Part shown: in pieces, positions 21,221 through 31,515 of the stretch | Position numbering within the stretch: the first letter of the stretch is position 1 | Layout: each line of letters begins with the position of its first letter | Assembly: GCF_900102745.1 (NCBI RefSeq) | Contig: NZ_FMZF01000001.1 | Span: forward strand, 124,001-188,000 | Direction of reading: 5' to 3' | DNA: 64,000 nucleotides | DNA from: Geodermatophilus telluris | Lineage (GTDB): Bacteria > Actinomycetota > Actinomycetes > Mycobacteriales > Geodermatophilaceae | Translations under genes and position numbers: made by a program | Notes under the pieces: model-generated | What the model saw: the letters and a program-made list of their open reading frames with translations, nothing else | Told to the model about the DNA's origin: nothing | The model's database searches: none

Positions 21221-23194
21221 ATGATCACCGCACTCGTCGCGGTCCAGGGACGACTGGAGGGCCAGCGGTTCCCGCTCGGCCGCAACCCGGTCACCCTGGG
21301 GCGCGGGGACACCAACGACGTCGTGCTCACCAGCCGCTTCGCCTCGCGGGTGCACGCCGAGGTGCGCCGCGAGGGCGACCGCTTCGTGCTGGCCGACCAC
21401 GACAGCGACAACGGCACCTGGGTCAACGGCGTCCAGGTCGGCGTCCACACCCTCGAGCCCGGCGACGAGGTACGCATCGGCGACGAGGTGTTCCGCTTCG
21501 AGAGCTGGGAGTCGGCCACCCTGGTCGGCCCGGTCGACGGCCTCGCCGGCGGGTCCCCGGACGTGCTGCGGGTCACCGTCACCGGCGGCGGCCCGGTCGG
21601 GCTCGCGCTGGCCCTGCTGCTGGACCACCTGATGGGACCCCGGGTGGCCGTCCGCGTGCACGACCGCCGCTGGACGCGCGTCGGCGACCGCGTCGAGTGG
21701 AGCGGCTACGAGAAGGGCAACGTGCGCCGCGAGCAGGTCGTGACCCTGCAGAGCCGCCAGTACCTGCGGCTGCCCCCGCACGTGCAGGAGCGGCTGTTCG
21801 CCTCGCGGGAGACCTGGTCGGAGATGTGGCCGCTCGGCCCGGACTCCGTCGACGGCGCGGCCCCGCGCAACACCCCGGTCCGGTTCATCGAGGACACCCT
21901 GCTGGAGCTCGCGAACGAGCGGTCCGAGCGGATCACGCTCGTGCCGGAGCGCTTCGACGTCGGGGAGTCCCGCGACGACCTGGTGCAGCAGCACGTGCTG
22001 GCCGTCTGCGAGGGCGGCCGCTCGCGCACCCGCGACCAGCTCGCCGACCGGTTCGGGACGGCCGACAGGTCGATGTACTCCGTGGACGGCGAGCACGTGT
22101 CCGACATGGTGCTGGGGCTGCGCGTGCGCTCCGGGCTGCCCGACCCCACCAGCGTGCTGCTCACCGTCTCGCAGAACCGGTTCCTGCTGAACTCGCTGCG
22201 CGGCGAGGGGTTCCTCAACATGCGGCTGTCCGACCAGGAGGCGCAGGAGGCCGTGGGGATCAACCCCGTGCGGCAGGTGTTCAGCCCCTGCATCCAGTCG
22301 GCCCCCTGCGTGCTGGAGCGGCAGCCGGACGGCGAGTTCATGTGCGAGACGCACCACACGTTCTTCCTGCCGGCGCTGCTGCGCGGCTCGGCGCTGTGGA
22401 CGCGGGTGCAGGAGGGCCTGCGGCTCTTCGGCGTCCCCGAGGACGCGCTGACGGCGGTGACCGGCTTCCGGCTGGACATGGTGCAGCGGCCCCGGTTCAC
22501 CGCCCAGCTCTTCCCGCCCACCCGCACGACGCCGGGGACCTTCGCCTGCCTCCTCGGCGACGCGGGCAACGCCATCCACTTCTGGCCCGGCCGCGGCCTC
22601 AACAGCGGCCTGGCGTCGGCGATCTCGCTGGCCCGCGCCCTGGCCACCGTGTGGCACGGGAGGCCGCTGCGCGACGCCGACTTCACCCGGCACGAGGCGG
22701 TCATGGCGATGCTGCAGTACCGGCACAAGACCAGGGCGTGGCGGCAGATGGTGTCGATCGACGCCACCGGGCGGGCGCGGACCATCAAGGGCCAGATCGC
22801 CCGCGGCATCGCCGAGGGCGAGCAGGGCGCCCACGACCGGACCACCGACACCGAGGCGCTCCTGGAGCGGCTGCGCCAGAACCGGGCCCGGTTGGAGTCC
22901 CGCCTGCCGGGGCTCCCCGACGACGCGGCGCTGCGTGCGCAGCTCGAGCCGCTCAGCGACCAGACGCTGCACACGCTGGCGGTCAGCGGGTCCTGGGACA
23001 CCGCGAACGTCGGCGGGGAGGAGGTCGACGTCGGCTGGCTGCTGCCCGAGCCGGAGCCCGCGGTCGTCCCGGCGCCGCCGGCCGACCGCGTCACCCGGCG
23101 GGTGGCCGGCGACCAGCTCGCCGCCGCCCCGGTGCCCGGGCCGCGTCCCCGGGAGGCGACGCCGCGGGACCCGGCCCAGGGTCCCCGGGCCTGA
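21221..23194 (+). CDS. FHA domain fused to MICAL-like FAD monooxygenase
   Basis: A 657-aa two-domain protein. Residues ~1-105 are an FHA domain, a phosphothreonine reader ([40 protein letters not shown]). From ~115 a flavin monooxygenase follows: FAD/dinucleotide motif [17 protein letters not shown] and, at ~445-470, [20 protein letters not shown]. The Gly-Asp followed by Phe-Trp-Pro-x-Gly-x-Gly recalls the MICAL subgroup of the p-hydroxybenzoate hydroxylase fold, which oxidises protein methionines. A Pro/Arg-rich tail closes the protein. No signal peptide or membrane segment is seen. ATG at 21221 has GGGAG 8 nt upstream. It stands alone between divergent desulfurase and convergent etfA, so context gives no substrate. 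Domains confident, MICAL relationship tentative, substrate unknown. Confidence 0.78.
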   Translation: MITALVAVQGRLEGQRFPLGRNPVTLGRGDTNDVVLTSRFASRVHAEVRREGDRFVLADHDSDNGTWVNGVQVGVHTLEPGDEVRIGDEVFRFESWESATLVGPVDGLAGGSPDVLRVTVTGGGPVGLALALLLDHLMGPRVAVRVHDRRWTRVGDRVEWSGYEKGNVRREQVVTLQSRQYLRLPPHVQERLFASRETWSEMWPLGPDSVDGAAPRNTPVRFIEDTLLELANERSERITLVPERFDVGESRDDLVQQHVLAVCEGGRSRTRDQLADRFGTADRSMYSVDGEHVSDMVLGLRVRSGLPDPTSVLLTVSQNRFLLNSLRGEGFLNMRLSDQEAQEAVGINPVRQVFSPCIQSAPCVLERQPDGEFMCETHHTFFLPALLRGSALWTRVQEGLRLFGVPEDALTAVTGFRLDMVQRPRFTAQLFPPTRTTPGTFACLLGDAGNAIHFWPGRGLNSGLASAISLARALATVWHGRPLRDADFTRHEAVMAMLQYRHKTRAWRQMVSIDATGRARTIKGQIARGIAEGEQGAHDRTTDTEALLERLRQNRARLESRLPGLPDDAALRAQLEPLSDQTLHTLAVSGSWDTANVGGEEVDVGWLLPEPEPAVVPAPPADRVTRRVAGDQLAAAPVPGPRPREATPRDPAQGPRA

Positions 23195-23212
23195 GGTCGC
23201 CCCCTGCACGCG

Positions 23213-23248
23213 CAGGCGCCGGCCCCCGCGGACGGGGACCGGCGCCTG
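23213..23248. terminator. Bidirectional hairpin between FHA-monooxygenase and etfA
   Basis: CAGGCGCCGG (23213-23222) pairs perfectly with CCGGCGCCTG (23239-23248); inner C and G runs extend the stem. It lies in the 74-bp gap between convergent stops. Confidence 0.65.
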
Positions 23249-23268
23249 TGCTGCGGTGCGGGCGGGGG

Positions 23269-24234
23269 TCAGCCCCGGCGTGCCCTGATGAGCTCGGTGG
23301 CCTGCGGCGCGACCTGGAACAGGTCGCCGACGACGCCGAAGTCGGCCAGCTCGAAGATCGGGGCCTCGGGGTCCTTGTTGACCGCGACGATCGTCTTCGA
23401 GGTCTGCATGCCGGCGCGGTGCTGGATCGCCCCGGAGATGCCCACGGCGATGTAGAGCTGCGGCGAGACGGTCTTGCCGGTCTGCCCGACCTGGAAGCTG
23501 TGCGGGTAGAAGCCGGAGTCCACCGCCGCGCGCGAGGCGCCGACCGCGGCACCGAGGGAGTCGGCCAGGCCCTCGATGATCGAGAAGTTCTCCGCGCTGG
23601 CCACGCCGCGGCCACCGGAGACGACGATCGCCGCCTCGGTGAGCTCGGGCCGGTTGCTCTTCTGCTCGACGACCTTGTCCACGACGCGGGTGAGCTTGGC
23701 CTGCTCGGACAGGGTGACCTCGACGGGCACCTGCTCGCCGGCGGCCGGCGCGGGCTCGGGGGCGACCGAGTTGCCGCGCAGCGTGTAGATCGGCGTGCCG
23801 GTGGTGACCTTCGAGTGCACGATCTGCGCGCCGGCGAAGACCACCTGGGTGGCGGTGCCGTCGGCGGCGATCTCGGTGACGTCGGTGAGGAAGCCGCTGC
23901 CGGTCTTCAGCGCCAGCCGGCCGGCGACCTCGCGGCCCTCCGGGGAGGAGGGGATGACGACGGCGGCCGGCGACACCTGCGCCACCAGCTGCGCGAGCAC
24001 CTCGGCCTTGGGGGCGACGAGGTACTCGTCGATCTCCGGGGACTCCGCGACGTAGACCTTGCTCGCGCCGTACTCGGCGAGTGCGTCGCGGGCGCCGGCG
24101 GCGACGCCGGGGCCGCCGGCGACGACCGCCGAGACCTCACCGAGCGCGCGGGCCGCGGTGAGCGCCTCGAGCGTGCCCTTGCGGACGGTGCCGTCGGCCG
24201 GGTTCAGCTCGACGAGGACCAGGACCTCTGCCAT
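23269..24234 (-). CDS. etfA: Electron transfer flavoprotein alpha subunit
   Basis: EtfA (321 aa) carries FAD and passes electrons from acyl-CoA dehydrogenases to the respiratory chain via ETF:quinone oxidoreductase. The N-terminal domain begins [20 protein letters not shown]. The C-terminal FAD domain has [47 protein letters not shown] and [20 protein letters not shown], all diagnostic. It follows etfB by 39 bp on the same strand. Certain. Confidence 0.96.
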   Translation of the reverse strand: MAEVLVLVELNPADGTVRKGTLEALTAARALGEVSAVVAGGPGVAAGARDALAEYGASKVYVAESPEIDEYLVAPKAEVLAQLVAQVSPAAVVIPSSPEGREVAGRLALKTGSGFLTDVTEIAADGTATQVVFAGAQIVHSKVTTGTPIYTLRGNSVAPEPAPAAGEQVPVEVTLSEQAKLTRVVDKVVEQKSNRPELTEAAIVVSGGRGVASAENFSIIEGLADSLGAAVGASRAAVDSGFYPHSFQVGQTGKTVSPQLYIAVGISGAIQHRAGMQTSKTIVAVNKDPEAPIFELADFGVVGDLFQVAPQATELIRARRG

Positions 24235-24273
24235 GGGTGTTCGCCTCTCCTGTTCGCTTCGATCCGGGCCGGG

Positions 24274-25053
24274 TCAGACGAGCTTCTGCTCGGCCAGGTA
24301 GCCCACGAGCTTCTGGGCGCCGTCGCCCTCGTCGGTGACCTTGACGCCCTCGCCCTTGGGCGGGCGGCCGGCGAAGTCGACGACCGCGCTGGTGGCGGTG
24401 GCCAGGCCGACGGTGGCGGGGTCGATGCCCAGGTCGGCCAGGGACTTGGTCTCCACCGGCTTCTTCTTGGCGGCCATGATCCCCTTGAAGGAGGGGTAGC
24501 GCGGCTCGTTGATGGTGTCCCAGGTGGACACGATCGCCGGCAGCGGCGCCTCCAGCGCCCAGAACCCGCCGTCGGTCTGCCGCTCGACCTTGACCGTGGA
24601 GCCCTCGACGGTGAGCTTCTGCGCGCCCGACAGCTGCGGGATGCCGAGGCGCTCGGCCAGCAGCGCCGGCATGACCGCGACCTGCCCGTCGGTGGAGGTC
24701 GCACCCATGAGCACCAGGTCGTAGTCCAGCTGCTGCAGCGCCGCGGCCAGGACCGCCGAGGTCTGGACGGCGCACGAGCCGTGGATGGCGTCGTCGGTGA
24801 CGTGCACGGCCTTGTCCGCGCCCATCGACAGCGCCTTGCGGATCGCGTCGGTGGCCGAGGCGGGGCCGACGGTGAGGATGGTGACCTCGCCGCCCTGCGC
24901 CTGCTTGACCTGCAGCGCCTCCTCGATGGCGTACTCGTCGATCTCGTTGATGACGTTGTCCGCGGTGGCGCGGGCGACGGTGTTGTCCGACGGGTCCAGC
25001 GAGCGCTGGGTGCCGGAGTCGGGGACCTGCTTGACCAGAACGACGATGTTCAT
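24274..25053 (-). CDS. etfB: Electron transfer flavoprotein beta subunit
   Basis: EtfB (259 aa) holds AMP and provides the docking loop for dehydrogenase partners. Features are MNIVVLVKQVPDSGTQRSLD, INEIDEYAIEEAL, GADKAVHVTD, LVLMGATSTDGQVAVMPALL and the C-terminal GIMAAKKKPVETKSLADLGI. First gene of the etfBA pair. Enoyl-CoA hydratase, thiolase and hydroxyacyl-CoA dehydrogenase genes elsewhere in the window fit the same acyl-CoA metabolism. Confidence 0.96.
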   Translation of the reverse strand: MNIVVLVKQVPDSGTQRSLDPSDNTVARATADNVINEIDEYAIEEALQVKQAQGGEVTILTVGPASATDAIRKALSMGADKAVHVTDDAIHGSCAVQTSAVLAAALQQLDYDLVLMGATSTDGQVAVMPALLAERLGIPQLSGAQKLTVEGSTVKVERQTDGGFWALEAPLPAIVSTWDTINEPRYPSFKGIMAAKKKPVETKSLADLGIDPATVGLATATSAVVDFAGRPPKGEGVKVTDEGDGAQKLVGYLAEQKLV

Positions 25054-25171
25054 CGCCAGACCTACCTCCGCGATCGGTCATGGGGAACGCGGGCCGCGGC
25101 CCGCCTGGCTGTCGATAGTGGAGGTTACTGCGGGGTAACGGACCCCCGCGGTCCGGTGTCCGTGACGACGG

Positions 25172-26305
25172 TCACGCCGTCCAGCGGCCGGTGGCGGCGA
25201 ACTCCTCGAGCACCGCGGTGTGCGGCGCCAGGTCCAGTCCCCGGGCGGCCACCCAGTCGTCGGCGAAGTAGGTGTCGGCGTACCGCTCGCCGCCGTCGCA
25301 GAGCAGCGTGACCACGCTGCCGGTGCGCCCCGCCGCGAGCATCTCGGCGACGAGCGTGAACGCGCCCCACAGGTTGGTGCCGGTCGAGCCGCCGGCCCGC
25401 CGGCCGGTCACGCGGGCCAGGTGGCGGGTGGCCGCCAGCGAGGCGGCGTCGGGGACGCGGATCATCCGGTCCACCACGGAGGGCAGGAAGGACGGCTCCA
25501 CCCGCGGCCGGCCGATGCCCTCGATCCGCGACGGAGTGCCCGTCGTCCACTCCGGGTCGCCGGCCGCCCAGCCGGGGAAGAACGCCGAGCCCTCCGGGTC
25601 GACGACGGCCAGCCGCGTGGGGTGGCGCATGTAGCGCAGGTAGCGGCCGAAGGTGGCGCTCGTGCCGCCGGTGCCCGCGCCGACCACCACCCACTCGGGC
25701 ACCGGGTGGCGCTCCAGGGCCAGCTGCTCGAACACCGACTCGGCGATGGTGTTGTTGCCCCGCCAGTCGGTGGCCCGCTCGGCGTGGGTGAACTGGTCGA
25801 GGTAGTGCCCGCCGGTCTCGGCGGCCAGCCGGCGCGCCTCGTCGTAGACGTCGGCGGCGCGCTCGACGAGGTGGCAGCGGCCGTCGTACCGCTCGATCAG
25901 CGCGATCTTCTGCCGGCTGGTCGTGGCGGGCATGACCGCGACGAAGGGCAGGCCGAGCATCCGCGCGAAGTAGGCCTCGCTGACCGCCGTCGACCCGCTG
26001 GAGGCCTCGACGACGGTGCTGCCCTCGGTGATCCACCCCGAGCACAGCGCGTGCAGGAACAGCGAGCGCGCCAGCCGGTGCTTGAGGCTGCCCGTCGGGT
26101 GCGTCGACTCGTCCTTGAGGTAGAGGTCCACGCCCCACTCCGGCGGCAGCGGGTGGACCAGCAGGTGGGTGTCGGCGCTGCGCAGGGAGTCGGCCGCGAC
26201 GGCGGCCACCGCGCGGTCGACCCAGGCCCGGCCGGCGGGGTCCGAGCGGTCCAGGTCGGAGCGGTCCAGGTCGGCGGCGGGCGCGGTCGGGACGGGCTGG
26301 CTCAC
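25172..26305 (-). CDS. PLP-dependent cysteine synthase-like enzyme, probable L-cysteine desulfhydrase
   Basis: A 377-aa fold-type II PLP enzyme of the cysteine synthase/cystathionine beta-synthase family. The PLP lysine is in [14 protein letters not shown] (~residue 73); [20 protein letters not shown] and the phosphate-binding [18 protein letters not shown] follow. The N-terminal [20 protein letters not shown] and the overall length resemble actinobacterial Cds1-type cysteine desulfhydrases (Rv3684, from recall), which release H2S from cysteine, more than biosynthetic CysK. It starts at GTG 26305; a CACACT 6 nt upstream may be its -10 box. A 15-bp direct repeat gives [11 protein letters not shown] near the N-terminus. 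Family confident, reaction tentative. Confidence 0.78.
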   Translation of the reverse strand: MSQPVPTAPAADLDRSDLDRSDPAGRAWVDRAVAAVAADSLRSADTHLLVHPLPPEWGVDLYLKDESTHPTGSLKHRLARSLFLHALCSGWITEGSTVVEASSGSTAVSEAYFARMLGLPFVAVMPATTSRQKIALIERYDGRCHLVERAADVYDEARRLAAETGGHYLDQFTHAERATDWRGNNTIAESVFEQLALERHPVPEWVVVGAGTGGTSATFGRYLRYMRHPTRLAVVDPEGSAFFPGWAAGDPEWTTGTPSRIEGIGRPRVEPSFLPSVVDRMIRVPDAASLAATRHLARVTGRRAGGSTGTNLWGAFTLVAEMLAAGRTGSVVTLLCDGGERYADTYFADDWVAARGLDLAPHTAVLEEFAATGRWTA

Positions 26306-26445
26306 CGGGACAGTGTGGTGCACCGCCCGCGCGGGCCGGGCACGCTGCGTCGCCCCGGGACTGCAGCCCGGCGGGGCGCGGCGCGGGACGCCGGTACCGG
26401 GCGGGCGCAGCGGCCACGGCCGGGCCGCGCGGACGCCACGCTGCC

Positions 26446-26451
26446 TACGCT
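26446..26451 (+). promoter_or_regulatory. Possible -10 box of the Ser/Thr kinase gene
   Basis: TACGCT fits TANNNT and would give a ~60-nt leader before the ATG at 26517, which has GAGGAG 6 nt upstream. Confidence 0.35.
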
Positions 26452-26516
26452 CCCCGCCGCCCACCCCGTCTGCCCGGCCGGCCCGCGGAACCCGGTCGAC
26501 CCGCCGAGGAGCCGCC

Positions 26517-28613
26517 ATGAGCCCCCGAGAGTTCGGCCCCTACCTGCTGGAGGAGCTGATCGGGACCGGCGGCATGGGTGAGGTGTGGCGCGCCCGCGAC
26601 ACCCGGCGGGAGCGGCTGGTGGCCCTCAAGCGGCTGCCGGAGGACCTGGACCGCGACGCCGAGTTCACCGGTCGGTTCCGCCGCGAGTCGCACGTCGCCG
26701 CCCGGCTGCGCGAGCCGCACGTCGTCCCCATCCACGACTACGGGGAGATCGACGGCCGGCTCTTCATCGACATGCGGCTGGTCGACGGCCGCGACCTCGG
26801 CCGGCTGCTGGAGGAGGGCCCGCTGCCGCCGGAGCGGACGGTGGCCCTGCTCGCGCAGGTGGCCGACGCCCTGGAGGCCGCGCACGCCGACGGCCTGGTG
26901 CACCGCGACGTCAAGCCGAGCAACGTCCTGGTCACGCCCAACGACTTCGTCTACGTCGTCGACTTCGGCATCGCCCGCTCCATCGGCAGCACCCGGACGT
27001 CGCTGACCACGACCGGCGCCACGGTCGGGACGCTGGACTACATGGCGCCCGAGCGGTTCACCGACCAGCCGATCGACGGCCGGGTCGACGTCTACTCGCT
27101 GGCCTGCGTCCTGGCCCAGTGCCTGACCGGGCGCCGCCCCTTCCGCGGGGAGGACCTGCCGGCGCTGCTCTTCGCCCACCTCTACGTCGACCCGCCGCGG
27201 CCGAGCGAGCTGGTCGCCGGGGTGCCCCGGGCCATGGACGACGTGGTGGCCCGCGGCATGGCCAAGCGCCCCGAGGACCGCTTCCCCACGCCGCGCGCCC
27301 TCGTCGACGCCGCCCGCGCCGCCCTGGTCGGGGCCCCCGTCCCGGCCGCCCCGCCCCATCCCACCGCACCGGTGGCGGCCACCCCGCCCGCCGGGCTGGG
27401 CGTGCGCTCCGGCGACGGCGCGCACAGCTCGGTGCAGCAGCTGCCTGGGCGGCCGCCGCCTCCCCCGGCACCCGGCGGGCCGGAGTCGTCCCCGCGACCG
27501 CGGCGCCGGGGCCGGACGGTCGCGCTGGTCACCGCGCTGGTGCTCGTCCTGGTCGCCGCGGGGGTCGCCGCTCTGCTGTGGCCCCGCGACGACGGTGGGG
27601 CGGACGCGGCGGACGCGGCCGGCAGCACGCCGGAGAGCACCCTGGCGCCCGAGCGGACCGAGCCGCCGGCCGGGCCGAGCGCGACCCCGCCGGCCAGCCT
27701 CGCCGTCCCGACCCAGCTCGGCGACCCCGTCCCCGTGCCCCCGACGCCGGGCTTCCTCGCCGTCGCCCCGGACGGGCGCTACGCCTACATCGCCCACCGG
27801 GCGCAGGGCGTCCTCAGCGTGCTCGACCTGACCTCGGGGACGGTCTCCTCGCAGATCCGCATCGACGCCGGGCCGCCGCAGTTCGTCACCTTCTCGCCGG
27901 ACGGCAGCCGGGCCTACGTCACGGTGTACGACGACGCCAACACGGTGCACGCCGTCGTCTTCGTGGACACCACGACCAACGCGGTCCTGCAGACCGTCGA
28001 GGTGGGGCTGCGCCCGTACGCGGCGGCGACCTCGCCCGACGGCCGGCTGCTCTACGTCCCCCTCCACGACGAGGGCCGGGTGGAGGTGGTCGACACCGCC
28101 ACCGGGGAGGCGGTCGACTCCTACGTCGTCCCGGAGAACCCGCACTGGATCGCCGTCTCCGCCGACGGCCGGCGCGCCTGGGCCGCCAGCCACGAGTCCG
28201 GCGTGCTGTCCGTGCTGGACCTCGCCGACGGCGGCCGGGTGGTGCAGGAGGTGCCCGCCGGGGTCGCCCCGCACAGCGTCGCCCTCTCCCCCGACGGCAG
28301 CCGGGTCGCCGTGGTGGCCTTCGACAGCAGCGAGGCGTTCCTCGTCGACGCCGCCACCGGCGCGGTGCTCGCCAGCGGTCCCGTCGGCACCCGCCCGCAG
28401 GACGTCACCTGGGCGCCCGACGGCCGCCGCTTCTACACCGCCGACGTGGAGTCCGACACCATGTCGGTGGTCGACGCGCAGACCCTCGAGGTGACCGCGA
28501 GCCCGGTCACCGGCGACGGGCCCACCAGCGTCGCGGTGTCCCCCGACGGCCGGCGCGCCTACGTCACCAACCTCGGCGACGCGACGGTGGTCGTCTACCA
28601 GCTCACCGCGTGA
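26517..28613 (+). CDS. Transmembrane Ser/Thr protein kinase with extracellular beta-propeller
   Basis: A 698-aa Pkn-type receptor kinase. The cytoplasmic kinase domain (~residues 8-270) has all catalytic motifs: glycine loop [10 protein letters not shown], lysine in VALKRL, catalytic loop [13 protein letters not shown], metal site VVDFGIARS, and YMAPERF. A Pro-rich juxtamembrane linker (~275-335) and one helix ([21 protein letters not shown], ~340-360) follow. The outside part (~400-698) is a YVTN/YncE-type beta-propeller of about seven PDGRxAY-type repeats ([34 protein letters not shown]). PknD of mycobacteria has a comparable kinase-helix-propeller plan. The ligand and targets are unknown. 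ATG at 26517 with GAGGAG upstream. It stops 3 bp from the convergent ABC operon. Confidence 0.93.
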   Translation: MSPREFGPYLLEELIGTGGMGEVWRARDTRRERLVALKRLPEDLDRDAEFTGRFRRESHVAARLREPHVVPIHDYGEIDGRLFIDMRLVDGRDLGRLLEEGPLPPERTVALLAQVADALEAAHADGLVHRDVKPSNVLVTPNDFVYVVDFGIARSIGSTRTSLTTTGATVGTLDYMAPERFTDQPIDGRVDVYSLACVLAQCLTGRRPFRGEDLPALLFAHLYVDPPRPSELVAGVPRAMDDVVARGMAKRPEDRFPTPRALVDAARAALVGAPVPAAPPHPTAPVAATPPAGLGVRSGDGAHSSVQQLPGRPPPPPAPGGPESSPRPRRRGRTVALVTALVLVLVAAGVAALLWPRDDGGADAADAAGSTPESTLAPERTEPPAGPSATPPASLAVPTQLGDPVPVPPTPGFLAVAPDGRYAYIAHRAQGVLSVLDLTSGTVSSQIRIDAGPPQFVTFSPDGSRAYVTVYDDANTVHAVVFVDTTTNAVLQTVEVGLRPYAAATSPDGRLLYVPLHDEGRVEVVDTATGEAVDSYVVPENPHWIAVSADGRRAWAASHESGVLSVLDLADGGRVVQEVPAGVAPHSVALSPDGSRVAVVAFDSSEAFLVDAATGAVLASGPVGTRPQDVTWAPDGRRFYTADVESDTMSVVDAQTLEVTASPVTGDGPTSVAVSPDGRRAYVTNLGDATVVVYQLTA

Positions 28614-28616
28614 GGC

Positions 28617-29705
28617 TCACCCCGCGGCGGCCGGCTCGACCAGCACGGGGCGCTCGGCGGGGGTGACGGTGACCGCCGTCCCGGGGGTGAGGCCCTGGCC
28701 CTCGGCGCTCGGGACGTCGGCGGTGACCTCCAGGCCGTCGGGCAGCGCGACCGCCAGCCGGGTGGTGGCGCCGGAGAACGTGCGGGTGACCACGCGGCCG
28801 GCGCCGTCCGGGTCGGCGGTGACGGTGAGCGCCTCGGGACGGACCAGCGCCGTCGCCGGGCCCGGCGGCAGGCCGGCGCCCAGGACCTCGCGGCGGACGC
28901 CGAGGAACTCGACGTCGCCGTCGCCGAGGACGGCGGGGATGCGGTTCATCGTGCCCACGAAGCCGGCGACGAACGCCGTCGCCGGGCGCTCGTAGAGCTC
29001 GTCGGGCGAGGCCACCTGCTCCAGCCGGCCGGCTCGCATCACGCCGACCCGGTCGGCCACCGACAGCGCCTCGGCCTGGTCGTGGGTGACGAACACGGTG
29101 GTGGTGCCCAGCTCCAGCTGGATGCGGCGGATCTCCTCGCGCAGCTGCACCCGCACCTGCGCGTCGAGGGCCGACAGCGGCTCGTCGAGCAGCAGCACCT
29201 GCGGGGCCACCGCGAGCGCCCGGGCCAGCGCCACCCGCTGCTGCTGCCCGCCGGAGAGCTGGTGCGGGTAGCGGCCACCGCGGTCGGCCAGGCCCACCAG
29301 CTCCAGCAGCTCGGCGGCCCGCCCGGCGCGCTCGGCCTTCTCGCGGCGGCGCACCCGCAGCCCGTAGGCCACGTTCTCCGCCACGGTCATGTTCGGGAAC
29401 AGGCTGTAGGCCTGGAACACCATGCCGACGTCGCGCCTGGACGGCGGGAGCCCGGTGACGTCGCGGCGGTCGAACCACACCCGCCCGGAGTCGGGGACCT
29501 CGAAGCCGGCGATCGCCCGCAGCGCCGTCGTCTTGCCGCAGCCGGAGGGCCCGAGCAGGGCGAGGAACTCCCCTCCCGCGATCGCCAGGTCCAGCCCGTC
29601 GAGGGCGAGCACCGAGCCGTAGCGGCGGGTCAGCCCCTCCAGCCGGACGGCGACGCCGGGCGCCTCGCGCAGGTCGGCGGGGGCGGCCGGGCGGACGGCG
29701 GTCAT
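28617..29705 (-). CDS. ABC importer ATPase (PotA/FbpC-like)
   Basis: A 362-aa ATP-hydrolysing subunit of the four-gene importer. Motifs: Walker A LLGPSGCGKTTALRA (~residue 48), Q-loop VFQAYSLFPNMTV, signature QLSGGQQQRVALARALA, Walker B VLLLDEPLSALDA and switch His in VFVTHDQAEA. A C-terminal TOBE-type domain (~250-362) is typical of spermidine, iron or phosphonate importers. The ATG at 29705 overlaps the permease stop by 4 bp (ATGA). Last gene of the operon; substrate is not determinable from the ATPase. Confidence 0.93.
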   Translation of the reverse strand: MTAVRPAAPADLREAPGVAVRLEGLTRRYGSVLALDGLDLAIAGGEFLALLGPSGCGKTTALRAIAGFEVPDSGRVWFDRRDVTGLPPSRRDVGMVFQAYSLFPNMTVAENVAYGLRVRRREKAERAGRAAELLELVGLADRGGRYPHQLSGGQQQRVALARALAVAPQVLLLDEPLSALDAQVRVQLREEIRRIQLELGTTTVFVTHDQAEALSVADRVGVMRAGRLEQVASPDELYERPATAFVAGFVGTMNRIPAVLGDGDVEFLGVRREVLGAGLPPGPATALVRPEALTVTADPDGAGRVVTRTFSGATTRLAVALPDGLEVTADVPSAEGQGLTPGTAVTVTPAERPVLVEPAAAG

Positions 29706-30616
29706 GCGGGGTCCTCCTCGCGGCGCCGGCGGTCCAGCGCGGAGATGAGCAGCAGCAGCGCCCAGGTGAGCAGCAGCGAGAGGACCGAGACGGCGACCGA
29801 CAGCTGCGGCTGCGAGCCGGAGATCCGCACGATCCAGGTGGGGAAGGTCTCGAAGCCGAGGATGTTGGCGACGGTGAACTCGCCCAGCACCAGCGCCAGG
29901 GTGAGGAAGGCGGCGTTGAGCACCGAGGTCCGCAGCACCGGCAGCACCACGGTGAGCATGACCCGCGGCCAGGACGCCCCGAGCACCCGCGCGGCCTCGG
30001 TGAGCGTCCGCAGCTGGGCGCCGCGCACGCCGGCGTCGAGCGCCCGGTAGACGAACGGCAGCGCCAGCACGACGTAGACCAGCACCAGGACCCAGGGCAG
30101 CGCCGGCTCCTGGAGGGCGAAGAACGCCTCGGCCAGCGGGGTGCCGAAGAAGTACTCGGGCGCCCACGCGAGCACGCTGCGGACGCCGACCACCAGGGCG
30201 ATGGGCGGCAGCAGCAGCGGCACGAGGGTGAGCAGCTCGACCAGCGGCCGCAGCCGCGGCAGCCGCAGCTCCACCAGGACGACGGTGGGCACCAGCAGCA
30301 GCAGCGCGATGAGCACGGTGAGCACGCCGAGCGCCAGCGACCGCCCGAAGTTCTCCGCGAAGCCCTCCGCCGACGGGATGCCCGCGTAGACGCCGGCGCT
30401 GACCCCGCCCCGCGCCCGGTCGCGCACGGTGAACCACACCGAGGCGCCCAGCGGCACGAGGAAGTAGACGCCGAGGACGGCGAACACCGCCCAGCGCCAC
30501 CAGCCGCGGCCGCGCCGTCCGGGCCGCTGGGCGGTCCCGGGTTCGACGCCGCCGGCGCCGGTGACCGCGGCCGTCGACAGGCCGGTCGACGTCGCCGGTC
30601 CGGTGGTGGCGCTCAC
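29702..30616 (-). CDS. ABC importer permease 2
   Basis: A 304-aa permease with about six membrane helices after a Ser/Thr/Gly-rich cytoplasmic N-terminus. The BPD-transport EAA loop reads LTEAARVLGASWPRVMLTVV (~residue 205), the site that docks on the ATPase. The GTG at 30616 overlaps the upstream permease stop by 4 bp, and its stop overlaps the ATPase start likewise. It pairs with permease 1 to form the channel. Confidence 0.9.
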   Translation of the reverse strand: MSATTGPATSTGLSTAAVTGAGGVEPGTAQRPGRRGRGWWRWAVFAVLGVYFLVPLGASVWFTVRDRARGGVSAGVYAGIPSAEGFAENFGRSLALGVLTVLIALLLLVPTVVLVELRLPRLRPLVELLTLVPLLLPPIALVVGVRSVLAWAPEYFFGTPLAEAFFALQEPALPWVLVLVYVVLALPFVYRALDAGVRGAQLRTLTEAARVLGASWPRVMLTVVLPVLRTSVLNAAFLTLALVLGEFTVANILGFETFPTWIVRISGSQPQLSVAVSVLSLLLTWALLLLISALDRRRREEDPA

Positions 30617-31515
30617 GCCAGCCACCGCGACGTCCGCCGCTGCACCCAGGTGTAGAAGAGCATCACCAGCCCGACGAGCACGACCATGCCGAGCGCCAGC
30701 GCCTTGCCGAGGTTCTCCGCGCCGACGACGACGTTGCTCGACAGCGAGTCGGCGATCTGCAGGGTCACCAGGGGCACGCTGCTGCCCACCAGCGCCCGCG
30801 CGGTCGCGTAGGCGGCGAACGCGGAGGCGAACAGCAGCACCGTCGCGCCCAGCACCGGCGGGAGGAGGACCGGGCCGCCCACGTACCGCCAGTACTGCCA
30901 GCCGCTGGCGCCGAGCACGTCGGAGGCCTCCCGCCACTGCGGGCGCAGCGCCTCCAGCGCCGGGACGATCGTCAGCACCATGAGCGGGACGAGGAAGTAG
31001 AGGTAGACCACCGCCAGGCCGGTCATCGAGTACAGCGAGAAGCCGTCGAGGCCCAGCGGGCCGGTGAGCACCGCGGTGACCACGCCGGCGTTGCCGATGG
31101 TGGCGAGGAAGGCGAAGGCCAGCGGGACGCCCCCGAAGTTGGCCAGCACGCCGGACGCGGTGAGCACCAGGCGCCGCAGCAGCCGGCCCCGGCGGCTGCG
31201 CACGATCGCCAGCGCCAGCGCCAGCCCGAGGACGGCGCCGAGCACGGCGGTGACCGCCGACAGCCGCAGGCTGCCGAGGTAGGCGCGGGCGTAGGCGCCG
31301 CCGGTGATCGTGCCGAGGTTGCCCGCCGACCACGACTCCTCGAAGGTCACCGGGTCGACCGCGCGGAAGGCCTCCACGGCGAGCACGCCGACCGGCAGCA
31401 GGAGGAACACCGCGACGTAGAGCAGGAACGGGACGATGCCCAGGGCGGGCAGCAGACCGCCGCGCCGGCGTCCCCGGGGGGACGCCGGCGCGGGAGCCGG
31501 GACGACGGTGCTCAG
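30613..31515 (-). CDS. ABC importer permease 1
   Basis: A 300-aa permease with about six helices (first LGIVPFLLYVAVFLLLPVGV) and the EAA loop WREASDVLGASGWQYWRYV (~residue 205). No ATG, GTG or TTG lies at the right place. The CTG at 31515 overlaps the binding-protein stop by 4 bp (CTGA), the same geometry as the other junctions in this operon, and the helical region starts soon after, so CTG is taken as the start. The permease family is clear; the start codon is an inference. Confidence 0.87.
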   Translation of the reverse strand: MSTVVPAPAPASPRGRRRGGLLPALGIVPFLLYVAVFLLLPVGVLAVEAFRAVDPVTFEESWSAGNLGTITGGAYARAYLGSLRLSAVTAVLGAVLGLALALAIVRSRRGRLLRRLVLTASGVLANFGGVPLAFAFLATIGNAGVVTAVLTGPLGLDGFSLYSMTGLAVVYLYFLVPLMVLTIVPALEALRPQWREASDVLGASGWQYWRYVGGPVLLPPVLGATVLLFASAFAAYATARALVGSSVPLVTLQIADSLSSNVVVGAENLGKALALGMVVLVGLVMLFYTWVQRRTSRWLA

